Assembly: GCF_032917945.1 (NCBI RefSeq)
Contig: NZ_CP136624.1
Span: 6,200,001 to 6,264,000, forward strand
Length of the DNA: 64,000 nt
Direction: 5' to 3'
Source of the DNA: Bradyrhizobium sp. sBnM-33
GTDB lineage: Bacteria; Pseudomonadota; Alphaproteobacteria; Rhizobiales; Xanthobacteraceae
The notes under the pieces are model-generated. The model was not told where the DNA came from, ran no database searches, and saw nothing but the letters and a program-made list of their open reading frames with translations. The position numbers were made by a program, and so were the translations under genes. How positions within the stretch are numbered: position 1 is the stretch's first letter; each line of letters opens with the position of its first letter. Positions 25,265 to 35,287 of this stretch are shown here, piece by piece.

Positions 25265-25396
25265 CTAAACTTGAGATCCCCCGAATTCGATCAGCACGCC
25301 GCCCTCGGTATACTCCGTGTTTTTGCGCGCCGCGTTCGCAAGGGTGACGTCAGTACCGCGCATGTCGATCAGATCGCTACCATCGGTTTGCTTCAT
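25265..25396 (-). CDS. Tiny hypothetical protein
   Basis: 43 aa: MKQTDGSDLIDMRGTDVTLA, then NAARKNTEYTEGGVLIEFGG. The composition looks protein-like and it leads directly into the two small genes downstream on the same strand. No convincing ribosome binding site, so the start is uncertain. Confidence 0.35.
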   Translation of the reverse strand: MKQTDGSDLIDMRGTDVTLANAARKNTEYTEGGVLIEFGGSQV

Positions 25397-25626
25397 CCGC
25401 GGTCACGAGCGCGCGCAAACGGTTTGGGGCAAATCGCACAAAATCGTAGTCTGGCGTACAAAATCGTGGCCCGTGGTAGCGGGGGAGCGCTACCAACCCC
25501 CGCGGCAAGGCTTCTGCGTTCTACAGCGGAGCTCCGCGAAGGGCGATGGAGGGCGTGAGGTGCTCCATATTGCGCCGGCTTCGATCTCCATGGTGCAAGT
25601 GCTGTCAGACAAAGCCGGCAACCCGC

Positions 25627-27608
25627 TCAGAGCAAACGCTTCGCACGAGAGGGCTGAGAAAACGGTGCGACCTGCTTCTCCGCCACCCAAGGAATCAGAT
25701 TAACTTCCCGCGGCTGCAGATCAGCCGTGATCGTGGGCAGCTTCATCACAAATTCCAGCAACGTGGCGATCTCGTGCGGCTCGCAGTACCGCTCGCTCGT
25801 TTCGGTATCGCCACCGTGGCCGAGCAGATCGGCGCGATCTTCCACGGCCACCAGCTTCTTCTTCAACTGCGCCCCGAACAGATGCCGCACCGCGTGAGAG
25901 CCCAGCCCCTCCTCCGTCACACCGGCCGCTACAAGGATCGGCTTGAACTGCTTGTAGAAGCGATCGCCAAGAGGCGATCTGCTGGTCGGCGAAAACAGAT
26001 CCGGGAAGAGCAACTTGTACCCCAGCGCCTTGATCGCTTTCACGTAGGCCAGGAAATTCAGCCGGATCACTTCCGGATGCAGCGGTACGTTGCGTTGCGA
26101 TTGGGCGTTCTTGATCCGTCGTCGCTCATTTTTGGCGATGTGCAGATAAGGGGTCTCACGTTTCTCGAAGATCACATCGTCGACCATCGCTCCACAGATT
26201 TCCTCGCGGCGGCACCCCGTGTAATAGATGAGAATCGGCACGAAATAGAGCGCGCAATGGAAGATTTGTTGAGCGCCATCCCCTCCCGGCTTTTCAAGCG
26301 CGTCCCAACTCGCGCAATTGTTGAACGGGGCCGTGCGAAAGATCGCATGAGCGCGATCGATAGGCAGCTTGCGCCTTTCGTCGCGATCACGCGTATCCTT
26401 GTTGCTCTTAGCGCGAAGCTTTGAGAGATCGATCTTGTCGAGGTTCTCCAAGCCGCGAGCGCTGGCGTACTCGAATATCTGACCAAGAAAGGTCAAATGC
26501 CGATTGACAGTTCCGCTGCTAAGACCGCATTCGCCTTTTTTGCCCTGCCCGTGCGATCGTCCCTTCTCGCGAAGCTGTGCAATCGTGAGGTGTTCATCCC
26601 TGACTGATTTGCCATAGTGTTTGTAGATTTCGAAGAAAAGGAAATCGACGAACTTGCCGGCGTGCGACTGGCGCAGGGAATTCAGATCGTGGACACCTTG
26701 GTCTTGAATCATAAACTTGATGAACAGGTTCGAGACGCTCCTCGCCTGCCGCTGCGTCTTTTGGTCCCAGTGACAGTTCTTGTCGTTTAGCTTGATGACG
26801 TCTTCCGCAAATTTCGAGAAGTCCGCCATCGGAACGGCTTGTGGTACGGGCGCAGGCTCGGCCTCCGGTGGATCGCGACGGCGATCCTCGCGGTCGGCTT
26901 CAACCGATGAAACCTGCAGCCGTGGATCGCTCCTCGAAAGGAGGAGGCGATCCACGACGTCGCCATCCTCGACACGCTGCCCTCCATAGCGGCGGTCGAT
27001 TTCGGCGAGTGCAAGCTTCATCCCGCGGAAGTAAGTACCCTGGGCCACGCTGAAATTCATGGCAGTCGGTACGGCTTCCACGCCATCGATCATTTGTCGA
27101 AGGACATGATCCTTCGTCGGGACCAGGTCGTTTTTCCGAAGCATGGTCAGATGACGCTGCACGGCCTCGATATCTGCTTCCGAGAGTCCGTCGGCGACCA
27201 TGCGGATGCGATCCTCCGGGCGCACGGCGGCGGCGGCGCCCTGGGCGTCGAGCAGCGTGTAGGTCCACAATGCCCGCTTGTCGTCCGACCGCGCCTGGTC
27301 GACGTCAAAACCGGACGCGCTTTTCGCCGCGAGCGCCACCCGCTCCAGCTTGGTCAGATGCCGCTCCACGACAGCGCCAAGCATTGTCTCAATTGAGACC
27401 GTGACAGGTGCAGGTCGGTGTTCTCGGCAAGCATCGCAGCATCTTCCAGAATGGCGTCGAGTTGGGCTGCCAGCCGACGCGCCATCACCCGGCTCGTCGT
27501 CCGCAGGCTCAGAAAAACATGCTGGCGGCCTGTGAAAATGGCAAGGGCGCGGGGGGTCCGCCGCCGCCAATAGTAGGTCGCCTCGCGTCGAAAGATGTGG
27601 ACAGCCAT
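25627..27608 (-). pseudogene. Tyrosine recombinase (integrase), one frameshift
   Basis: The frame from ATG 27608 begins MAVHIFRREATYYWRRRTPR (the DUF6538-type N-terminus of such integrases). It runs off-frame at about 27392, where one G of TTGGAG is missing; the rest continues one frame over to 25627, about 660 residues in total. The core-binding region is followed by a catalytic domain with YYTGCRREE (Arg), SHAVRHLF (His-x-x-Arg), LLGHGG and the nucleophile in SERYCEP. All catalytic residues are present, so a single-base repair would restore it. It is adjacent to another decayed gene of the same locus. Confidence 0.85.
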
Positions 27609-27813
27609 GGAAACACGACACCGTGTGCAGCAGGAGTGTGTCGCAGAGCTGTGCATCAGCTCCCCAGCCAGGCCGATTTTTCAGTGTTTTCAAGGGTGGT
27701 CGGCGCACTGGCTGGGGCGGGAGGGACTAGGGCTTGTCGGCGGTCGGGGCGCGCTAATGTCACGTGGCGTGACGAGGCCACGGGTTGCCTCCACCGCTGT
27801 GGACTTGCTGTCC

Positions 27814-29104
27814 TTATCTGTTGCGACGAGGCGCTTTGTCCCGCGAAAACTGCCTCGCGCGCTCGACGTTTCCCACACGCGGGGTCTTGGCGCTGACGAT
27901 GCTGATATAGCCGCGGCGCTTGCGGCCGTGCTGAAGGTAGCCGTACCGGGCCTGCGTGCGGTCGGTACCGTCTCCGGAAGCCGCAGCGACTGCCTCGCCG
28001 GCCCCGAACGTCTTCTTCAAATCTGCGATCAGCTGATGGCGACGCTGGGCGTGATCGTCACGGGACCTTCCGGAAAGGCCAGTTTGCCCAATCGCCTTGC
28101 GCACCGCATTCTTGGACTCGACGCTCACGACCAGCTGTCCGCCCGCCTCGCGGCAGCGCTCGGCAAGGTACTTGGTCGGCGCGTCCGCAATGGTCGGACG
28201 GTGACGTGAGCTCGGTGCCATAAAGGCCGTGGTGCGATTTCGAGGGCATGAAGCTGATTTCGAGGCAGCAAGGCTCAAGCAAGCGGAGGACGACGCCGGC
28301 TGACCAGCCCGTGGCGCGATCACCGGGCGCCATGTCTTCGGGCCGCACGGGCACGGTCAAATGAACTGCCAACTCAAGCAAGTACTGGAATTTGATCTGC
28401 ATTGCCTTGGACCAGAGCTGCTGATCCCAGTCACGGTCCAGCTTTCCAAGAACGTGCTTTTTGCTGTTCGCGCCCCGCGCGGGCATGGTCTCGCTGGTCA
28501 TCTCATGGAAGCGCGAGGCAGGACCTTCCCACGGAAGAGCACTCGGTTTACCGGGAGGGTCGCGGTCGAAAGCGGCCTCGATCTTGTTCACAAGCTGCGC
28601 CAATTTCCGGCTCATTTTTGCCGCCCCGGCATTATCCTGCTGTTCGACTGCGGCGCGAACCCGTTCAGTCAGCTCCCGGAGGACGGTCACTCCTCCAAAA
28701 TGCAGGGCTGCACGCCGGCAGTAAAAGGTGTCGAACGCAATGCCGGGGGCGAACGGATCCAGGCTTCCCGCCTCCCACATCCGCAAGAAGGTCTTCATAT
28801 AGTTCTTCGCCGTCTTCTCGCTGACGATACGCTCCGGGACACGAGCGCAACACCGCTCGGCCTTGGCGATGGTCTCAAGCAGCCCGGGCAGGTCACCCTC
28901 GTTATTGTCGGCCTGAGCGGCGGTGTCTTGTCGGCCGGCCGGGCCGCTATCTTGTCGGCCCTCAGCCTCGCCGTCTTTTCGGCCTTCCCCACCGTCAGCG
29001 GCGTCGGACGACTTGGCCGATGCAGCACCGTCGAGTGGCTGGCCAAAGTCGACAGTTCACGCGTACGGGAAAACGAGGTCGAGCAAGAGGTTGTCGTCGA
29101 ACAT
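27814..29104 (-). pseudogene. Broken hypothetical gene of the integrase locus
   Basis: Starts MFDDNLLLDLVFPYA, hits TGA at 29057-29059, but the same frame stays open for about 280 codons through a Gly/Asp/Gln-rich linker and then SEKTAKNYMKTFLRMWEAGS. At about 28205 it shifts frame and continues PTIADAPTKYLAERCREAGG, then YISIVSAKTPRVGNVERARQ to 27814. Both defects make it a pseudogene unless the sequence has errors. The protein is unknown to me; it lies in tandem with the integrase, 205 bases upstream of that gene's start. Confidence 0.65.
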
Positions 29105-29523
29105 GGTGATCTGTTCCGTTTGGTCGGCGCGCACCTCGGGTGGCGTGTGGTGGCTGCGCTCCGAGGCTTGCGGTGGCCGTTGCCCAATTATGCGCACAGC
29201 GACTGGCAAGGCAGAAATCCGAGCCGTCGCGCCCATGCGGCGACCCTGGCATGGGATCATCGAAAAGCTCCGCCGCGCCTTCCGCTTTAGCGCCCAAATC
29301 GCCTCCGACCGGTGCAATCCGGCCGCTCCGCCGAAATAGGTCCAGGGCCCAAACTGCTGCGCCTTCCGGCTATTTGGACCAGCGAGTTGCATGGTCCAAA
29401 CATATGGTCCAAGTTAGCGATGCAAATCGATCGCCTGCCGAAAAAAAGATAGGTCGATCAGCGTGTTGGGAGTGGCGCGGAGTATGGCTGGGAATCCTAG
29501 TTCCCCAGCCAGTCGCGCTCTCC
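29105..29523. other. Non-coding junction region between integrase locus and P450
   Basis: No gene seen. It contains TTGGACCA at 29374 and two direct TGGTCCAA copies at 29392 and 29405, plus the imperfect palindrome GGCTGGGAA/TTCCCCAGCC at 29486-29510, close to the P450 stop. This is a plausible place for an old attachment site or terminator; neither is proven. Confidence 0.4.
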
Positions 29524-30732
29524 TCAGCCGGTAGCCACCACCGGCAGCTCCGCGATCATGCGAATGCCCGGCCGTCTGCGCCAATGAATCTGCGACGGCT
29601 CGACCGCCAGCTTCAGTCCGGGCCAGCGCGTGAACAGCGCCTGCAGCGCGCAAATTCCCTCGATCCGCGCAAGCTGGTGGCCGAGGCAGAAATGTATTCC
29701 CGTCCCGAACGCGAGATGCCGGTTCGGCCGCCGCTCGAGATCGAGACGTGCGGGACCCTCGTTCGCCTGCGGGTCGAGATTGGCCGCGACAATCATCGCC
29801 ATCACCCTATCACCCTTCTTCAATTTCACGCCGTCGAGACCGACGTCGTGGCGCACATAGCGCGGCTTTGAAAATTGCACCGGCGAGACGAAGCGCAAAA
29901 ATTCTTCCACCGCAAGGCCAGCGCGGCTCCAGTCCGCCGCCAGCCAATCGCGCCGCTCTAGATTTTTCAGCAACTCGAACACCGATCCGCTGATCAGATG
30001 GGTGGTGGTTTCGGAGCCCGCCCCCAGCAAGAGAAACACCATCGAGACCATTTCGTCCGGCGTGATGCGTCCGCCTTCCTTCTCGACCCGCACAAGCTCG
30101 GCGATCAATCCTTCGCCGCCCTGTTCCCGGGCGACCTGCAGACGCACTTTCAGATAGCGCCGCATCCTCATCATTCCGCTGATCAACTGCACAAAGCCCA
30201 ACGCGCTGGTGAGATTCGAGATTGAATTGGCCCAGGCGATGAATTTCGGCCGGTCGGCCGATGGCAGGCCAAGCAGTTCGCAGATCACCGCGAGCGGCAA
30301 CATCCGCGCATAACGCTGCACCAGATCGGCGGGGTTGCCCGCCGCGAACAATTCATCGGCGAGGCGATCGGCGATGGCGCGGATGTGTGGCTCCATGTCC
30401 ATCACTGCTCGGCGACGGAACGCTTCGTCGACGATATCGCGCAGCCGCGTGTGATCCGGTTCGTCCATTGTGAGCATGTTGTTGGCGAGTGACCCGATGA
30501 AATTCGGCATCCACCAAGGCAAACCAACGAGCGAGCCACCCTCCTTGCGCAGCGTGAACGTCGTGCTGTCCTTCAGCACGCGCGCCGCCGCGTCATAGGT
30601 CGTGGTGACCCAGAGCCGGCCTAGAATGGGAAACTTCGTCGCGACGACAGGTCCGGATGACCGCAACAGGGCCACGCCATTCTGGGGATTACGAAGAAAA
30701 GCCTCGCTGGAGAAATCCACAAGCTCGGCCAT
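29524..30732 (-). CDS. Cytochrome P450
   Basis: 402 aa, the normal size of a soluble bacterial P450, with no membrane anchor. The I-helix reads LLLGAGSETTTHLI, the ExxR motif is EEFLR, and the heme loop is FGTGIHFCLGHQLAR with the thiolate Cys near residue 349. The oxygen-activating acid-Thr pair is replaced by GSETT. I start at ATG 30732, preceded by GTGGGTGGG. It is last in the minus-strand aromatic cluster, so it likely hydroxylates or demethylates an aromatic substrate with separate ferredoxin partners, none of which are encoded here. Substrate unknown. Confidence 0.92.
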   Translation of the reverse strand: MAELVDFSSEAFLRNPQNGVALLRSSGPVVATKFPILGRLWVTTTYDAAARVLKDSTTFTLRKEGGSLVGLPWWMPNFIGSLANNMLTMDEPDHTRLRDIVDEAFRRRAVMDMEPHIRAIADRLADELFAAGNPADLVQRYARMLPLAVICELLGLPSADRPKFIAWANSISNLTSALGFVQLISGMMRMRRYLKVRLQVAREQGGEGLIAELVRVEKEGGRITPDEMVSMVFLLLGAGSETTTHLISGSVFELLKNLERRDWLAADWSRAGLAVEEFLRFVSPVQFSKPRYVRHDVGLDGVKLKKGDRVMAMIVAANLDPQANEGPARLDLERRPNRHLAFGTGIHFCLGHQLARIEGICALQALFTRWPGLKLAVEPSQIHWRRRPGIRMIAELPVVATG

Positions 30733-30854
30733 CGACCCACCCACGATGTCACTCGCACGTTCGCTTCAAAATGGTGCGTAACATCGCGGCCGCAAGGCCG
30801 GTCATCTTCCCCATTTTTTAGACGTCCGCTGACCGAGGGCGGGCAAACGTCGCC

Positions 30855-31805
30855 TCACACTGGCGGCGTGCCGTGGGTATGAAACGACTCGATCGTCTTC
30901 AGCCCCCACGCCTGGCCCTTCTTGCGCTCCTCCTCGGTCCAGACGATCGGCTTCCAGTCGGGCGCCAGAATGAGCCGCGCCCCGGCATTGGCGACTTCGA
31001 CGCGGTTGCCACCCGGTTCATAGACGTAGAGGAAGAAGGTCTGGTGGATCGCGTGCTTGTGCGGACCAGTCTCGATGTGCACGCCGTTTTCGAGAAAGAT
31101 ATCGGCGGCCCGCAAAATCTCCTCCCGGCTGTCGAGCGCATAGGTGACGTGATGGAAGCGGCCGGCCTTGCCATAGTGATCGCGGGTATAGGCGAAGTCA
31201 TAGCTCTTGTTCGACATCGTCATCCACATCGCGGCTTCCGTGCCGTCGTTCAGCACGATCTGCTCGGTGGTACGCAAGCCCAGATAGTTCTCGAAGAAGA
31301 GCCGGTTCGCCTTGATGTCGACGGCCAGGCAATTGAGGTGATCGAGCCGGCGAACGTTGATGCCGCGCGCTGGAAAGCGCTGCGCCTGGTTCTTTAGCGC
31401 CGGCTTGAGTTCGGGCGGCGCTTGATACCATTCGGTCTCGTAATAGAGCTCGACGATATGGCCGTCGGGGTCGCGGCAGCGGAATGTCGGCCCCTGCCCC
31501 ATGTCGCCGTCAACCCAGCCGATGTCGAAGCCGGAGCCCTTCAGCGCAGCGACGCGGCGCTCCAGCGCCTGCGGGCTACGCGCGCGCAACGCCATGTGCT
31601 CCATCCCCGATGACTTCGAGGCTGTCAGCTTCAGCGAATAGCGCTCGTAATCATCCCAGCCCCGCAGGTAGACCGACTCGCCCTTCTGGCCGCTGACAGT
31701 CATGCCCATGACGTCGACGAAGAATTTCAGGCTCTCGTCCGGCTTCGGCGTCAGCAATTCCATGTGGCCGAGATGGGCGAGATCGAAGATCGGCTCGGGG
31801 GTCAT
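30855..31805 (-). CDS. Extradiol (catechol 2,3-type) dioxygenase, VOC superfamily
   Basis: 316 aa with two VOC modules, the normal class I extradiol layout. The N-terminal module starts DLAHLGHMELLTP; the C-terminal one carries the Fe(II) ligands His156 (RRLDHLNCL), His218 or 219 (GRFHHVTYAL) and Glu270 (GGNRVEV), with Tyr260 nearby. It would open a catechol-type ring next to the hydroxyls, giving a semialdehyde. Members of the cluster upstream process ring-cleavage products, so this may be the ring-opening step, although classic 4,5-cleavage uses the unrelated LigAB. A 142-base gap holding a REP doublet separates it from the preceding gene. Confidence 0.88.
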   Translation of the reverse strand: MTPEPIFDLAHLGHMELLTPKPDESLKFFVDVMGMTVSGQKGESVYLRGWDDYERYSLKLTASKSSGMEHMALRARSPQALERRVAALKGSGFDIGWVDGDMGQGPTFRCRDPDGHIVELYYETEWYQAPPELKPALKNQAQRFPARGINVRRLDHLNCLAVDIKANRLFFENYLGLRTTEQIVLNDGTEAAMWMTMSNKSYDFAYTRDHYGKAGRFHHVTYALDSREEILRAADIFLENGVHIETGPHKHAIHQTFFLYVYEPGGNRVEVANAGARLILAPDWKPIVWTEEERKKGQAWGLKTIESFHTHGTPPV

Positions 31806-31837
31806 TGTGTCGCTCCTGGTCGCAAGTTTTTCGGATC

Positions 31838-31938
31838 GTCATACCCGCGAAGGCGGGTATCCAGTACGCCGCGGCTTCTCGGCTCAATCACTGCTGTCTC
31901 TGGAATACTGAGTCACCCGCCTTCGCGGATGACGACTC
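31838..31938. repeat. REP doublet, about 101 bases
   Basis: The ends GTCATACCCGCGAAGGCGGG and the complement of GTCATCCGCGAAGGCGGGTG form terminal inverted repeats around about 55 bases that include TCAATCACTGCTGTCTCTGG. The same internal sequence recurs at 46375-46456. Each arm is itself a small palindrome (CCCGC/GCGGG). A REP/BIME-type non-autonomous repeat. Confidence 0.75.
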
Positions 31939-31947
31939 CTGTAAAGG

Positions 31948-32793
31948 CTACCAAAGCGCCCGCGTCACGTCGTCGAACAGTTCGTCAACGCCGAACGCGC
32001 GCGGAATGAGATTCTGCTGCGCGGAATAATCGATAATCAGTTGCAGCGAACGCTGCATTTCGTCCCGGCTGAAACGCGGCGCTCCTGGCGAAGCGGTCGC
32101 GGACTCGGCAAGCAGCCGATGCACCTCCCGCACGACATCCGGATGTTCCTCCGACAATCTCCGGCTCACCACCACCATATGGTTGATCGGCACCGCCCGG
32201 TGCTTTTCGAACCAGGCCTTCTCTTCAGCAGCGACATCGGCAAACAACGGCTTCAAATCCGGATGGTCCGATTTCTCGCCGAGCACCGCATCGAGTTCGC
32301 CGTCGATCAGCATCTGCACGATCTGCTTGCCTGCAGGTGCCCGCCTGGTCGTATCGACGAATTCGGCGACATGGGCGTCCTCGAACGTCACCCACTCGAT
32401 CGAATCGAGATCAACGCCGTACTCGTTGGCAAGGATGCCGCGGAGCCATGCGCCGGTCGTGGTGGTGAAGGAGCGAATGCCGACGCGCTTGCCCCTGAGA
32501 TCGCGGGGCGTGAGCTTGCCTGCCTTCGCATTGTAAAGCGCATGCGCATGCTGGAACCGCGCCAACACGACATCGGGCAGCAGCACCATCGGCTTGCCGA
32601 ACGATTTTGCCATCAGATAGGTGACGATCGCCATCTCCGAGACGTCGAACGCCGCTTCGCGGACCATCGGCTTGAAGCCCTTGTTGGTCAGCGAATACGG
32701 CGCAAAATCGAACGCGACCAGATCCGATCTGATCGAGCCCTTCTTCAGCGCGGCTGTGCCTGGATGGTCGCCGAGCAAGGTGCGCAGGCGCAT
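31948..32793 (-). CDS. 4,5-dihydroxyphthalate decarboxylase-like protein (Pht5 family)
   Basis: 281 aa, cytoplasmic (no signal). Starts MRLRTLLGDHPGTAALKKGS and carries FKPMVREAAFDVSEMAIVTY, then LRGKRVGIRSFTTTTGAWLR and INHMVVVSRR, as in Pht5-type proteins, which share the fold of periplasmic binding proteins. The family is annotated as converting 4,5-dihydroxyphthalate to protocatechuate, which would fit this cluster. A solute-binding function is the alternative and cannot be ruled out from sequence. GAGGAGGACTGAGGTGG precedes ATG 32793; the upstream gene ends 7 bases away. Confidence 0.8.
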   Translation of the reverse strand: MRLRTLLGDHPGTAALKKGSIRSDLVAFDFAPYSLTNKGFKPMVREAAFDVSEMAIVTYLMAKSFGKPMVLLPDVVLARFQHAHALYNAKAGKLTPRDLRGKRVGIRSFTTTTGAWLRGILANEYGVDLDSIEWVTFEDAHVAEFVDTTRRAPAGKQIVQMLIDGELDAVLGEKSDHPDLKPLFADVAAEEKAWFEKHRAVPINHMVVVSRRLSEEHPDVVREVHRLLAESATASPGAPRFSRDEMQRSLQLIIDYSAQQNLIPRAFGVDELFDDVTRALW

Positions 32794-32800
32794 TGCCACC

Positions 32801-33493
32801 TCAGTCCTCCTCGAGTTCGTCGACATAGACGAGTCCGGCCTTCGCCAGCGGCTCGCGCATCTTGTACATGTCGAGCCCGAGCACGCCCGCCGCCAACTGT
32901 TTTCGCTTGCCATCCTCGTCGGCAACACGCTTCTCGCCCTTGGCGACGACATCGGCGGCGTCCTTGCGCCGGATCACCACGACGCCATCATCATCGGCAA
33001 CGACTGCATCGCCGGGCACGACATTGATGCCGGCGCAGACCACGGGCACGTTGACCGCGCCCAGCGTCGCCTTGACCGTGCCCTTGGCCGAGATCGCCTT
33101 CGACCACACCGGAAAGCCCATTTCGCGAAGCGACTTGGCGTCGCGAACGCCGGCATCGATGACGAGGCCCTTGACGCCACGCGCCATCAGCGAGGTCGCC
33201 AGCAGATCGCCGAACATGCCGTCGGTATTATCGGTCGTGCAGCCGACCACCAGGATGTCGCCGGGCTGGCACTGCTCGACTGCAACATGGATCATCCAAT
33301 TGTCGCCGGGCTGCGCCAGCACGGTCACGGCGGTGCCTGCCGTCTCGGCCCCGCTCCAGACGGGACGCATATAGGGCTTCATCAGCCCGAAGCGGCCATA
33401 GGCCTCGTGCGCGGTGGCGACGCCGAGGGCGCCCAGCCGCGTCACGAGCTCGGGTTCGGTGCGCTTGATGTTGCGGACGACGACCGTCTTCAT
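32801..33493 (-). CDS. ligK: 4-carboxy-4-hydroxy-2-oxoadipate aldolase / oxaloacetate decarboxylase, RraA-like
   Basis: 230 aa. RraA-type fold with [20 protein letters not shown] and [20 protein letters not shown]; the R-D pair after DAGV belongs to the metal and pyruvate site of HMG/CHA aldolases. It would split CHA into pyruvate and oxaloacetate, the last step of protocatechuate 4,5-cleavage and of gallate degradation. GATGGAGGAATTGGC precedes ATG 33493, and that ATG overlaps the stop of galB (ATGA). A longer start would run far into galB and is rejected. Confidence 0.88.
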   Translation of the reverse strand: MKTVVVRNIKRTEPELVTRLGALGVATAHEAYGRFGLMKPYMRPVWSGAETAGTAVTVLAQPGDNWMIHVAVEQCQPGDILVVGCTTDNTDGMFGDLLATSLMARGVKGLVIDAGVRDAKSLREMGFPVWSKAISAKGTVKATLGAVNVPVVCAGINVVPGDAVVADDDGVVVIRRKDAADVVAKGEKRVADEDGKRKQLAAGVLGLDMYKMREPLAKAGLVYVDELEED

Positions 33494-34215
33494 GCCAATT
33501 CCTCCATCGCCATCGGGAATAGCCGCTGATAGGCCTCGCCATAGGTCATCGGCTTGCCCGTGTTGCGGCCGCCCTGCACGCCCCGCTGCAGCGCGACCCG
33601 CTCGTAATAGGCCCACAGATGCTTCTGGGCGGCGAGAATTTCGAACGTCTTGCGCTTGATCTCCCAGACCTCGTCGATGTTGAGGATCACCTGCGGCTTG
33701 AAATTGCACATCTCGGGCTGATGCGGCTCGAACAAAAATACCGGCGGCGCTGAATAGGTATATTTGGCGCCGGGCTTATGGCCCATCGCCTGCGCGACCA
33801 CGCGGGTTTCCTGGGCGAAGTGCGCTGCGCTCGGATGATCGAAATTATACGGATCCTCCAGCGCATGCGTGAGCACGAAGGACGGATTGAGCTCGCGGTA
33901 GATATCGACCATGCGGTCGAAATGCGCCTCCGTCAGCCGCAGCGGATAATCGCCGGCGTCGAAGAATTCGATTTCCGCGCCCAGCATCTCCGCCGCACGC
34001 TGCGCCTCGTCGCGCCTTCCGGCCTTCACTTTCTCCATCGTCGCGCCGGCTTCCTTCCAGGCGAACTGGCTCTCGCCGCGCTCACCGAACGAGAGGCAGG
34101 CAATCTTGACGCGATAGCCCTTCTTGGCGTGCAGCGCGATCGCGCCGCCCGCGCGCCAGACGAAATCACCGGGATGCGCCGTAACCACGAGGCCCGCTTT
34201 TCCAGTATTGCTCAT
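33490..34215 (-). CDS. galB: 4-oxalomesaconate hydratase, PIG-L/LmbE family
   Basis: 241 aa. The N-terminal [20 protein letters not shown] carries the AHPxD zinc motif of PIG-L deacetylases, and a late His lies in [16 protein letters not shown]. Within aromatic clusters this family includes GalB, which hydrates 4-oxalomesaconate to 4-carboxy-4-hydroxy-2-oxoadipate. Its neighbour downstream is the aldolase for that product and overlaps by 4 bases, which makes the assignment strong. The unrelated hydratase LigJ is not encoded here. Confidence 0.85.
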   Translation of the reverse strand: MSNTGKAGLVVTAHPGDFVWRAGGAIALHAKKGYRVKIACLSFGERGESQFAWKEAGATMEKVKAGRRDEAQRAAEMLGAEIEFFDAGDYPLRLTEAHFDRMVDIYRELNPSFVLTHALEDPYNFDHPSAAHFAQETRVVAQAMGHKPGAKYTYSAPPVFLFEPHQPEMCNFKPQVILNIDEVWEIKRKTFEILAAQKHLWAYYERVALQRGVQGGRNTGKPMTYGEAYQRLFPMAMEELA

Positions 34216-34270
34216 GATCGGGATTTCCTCCTTCGTTTATTGCACGTTGCCGGCCGCACCGGCAGCATGA

Positions 34271-35274
34271 CTACTGTTTGGCAATTCCTGCCCGCTCGAT
34301 CACCTCAGCCCATTTGCCGATGTCGGCCTTCAGCCGGTCGAGGATTTCGTCGGGCGAACTGGCCTTGGCCTCGATGCCGAGATCGAGCGCGCGCTTCTTC
34401 AGGTCGGGCATATCGAGCACTTCGCGCAGTGCGGCGTTGAGCGTCCTGATCACCTCCGGCGGCGTGCCCTTCGGGGCAAAGATCGCGTTCCAGGACCGCG
34501 CTTCGAAGTCCCCGCCGCCAGCTTCCTTCACGGTCGGCACGTCGGGCAGTAACGTGGTGCGCACGGGTCCTGAAGTCGACACGGCAATCGCCGCCTTGTC
34601 GGCAATGTGCGACTGCACCGCGCTATAGTTTTCAATCGCCATCTGGATATCGCCACGCAATAGCGCGATCAGAACCTCGGGCGAACTGCGGAAAGGCACG
34701 ATGGTGACATCGATGCCGGCGGTCGATTTGAACAATTGCGCGGCGAGGTTCTGCGTCGAGCCGACATTGATGGTGCCGACATTGAGCGCGCCGGGCTTTT
34801 GCTTCGCCGCCTTGATAAATTCCGCCAGCGTCGGATACGGCGAGCCAGCCTGGGTGACAAAGATGAAGTCGAAATAGCCCATGCTCGAAACCGGCACGAA
34901 ATCGGTCACCGGGTTGAACGTCAGGTTCTTGAACAGCGACACGGAAATCGCGGTGCCGTTGCTGAACAGCGCCAGCGTATAGCCGTCAGCGGGGGCGGAC
35001 AGCACGGCGCGCGCCGCGTTGATACCCCCGGCGCCTGGCATGTTTCGATGACGAAGCGTTGGCCGAGCTTTTCGCCGAGTTTTTCGGTAACGAGCCGCGC
35101 CGTGACGTCAGCGACGCCGCCTGCGCCGAACGACAGGATCAACCGCACCGGCTTATTTGGATAATTTTGTGCGTCGGCGATTTGCGGCAGGAACAATGCC
35201 GCCGCCAGCGCAGCGATCGCGGCGAACAACGCGCCGCGCCGGCCCGAGGTATATCGCTCGCGTTTTTCCGCCAT
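34271..35274 (-). pseudogene. Bug/TctC-type substrate receptor, one frameshift
   Basis: Starts MAEKRERYTSGRRGALFAAI with a signal ending IADAQNYPNKPVRLILSFGA. One A is missing at about 35043 (GAAAC for an expected GAAAAC), after RFVIE. The next frame continues MPGAGGINAARAVLSAPADG to 34271. All Bug-family blocks are present: VGSTQNLAAQLFKSTAGID, LLPDVPTVKEAG and a C-terminal KWAEVIERAGI. It would bind a carboxylate in the periplasm. Matching TctAB membrane genes are absent. It sits 14 bases after ligI and 55 before galB, clearly within the operon. Confidence 0.88.
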
Positions 35275-35287
35275 CGCTCGCGCTCCT

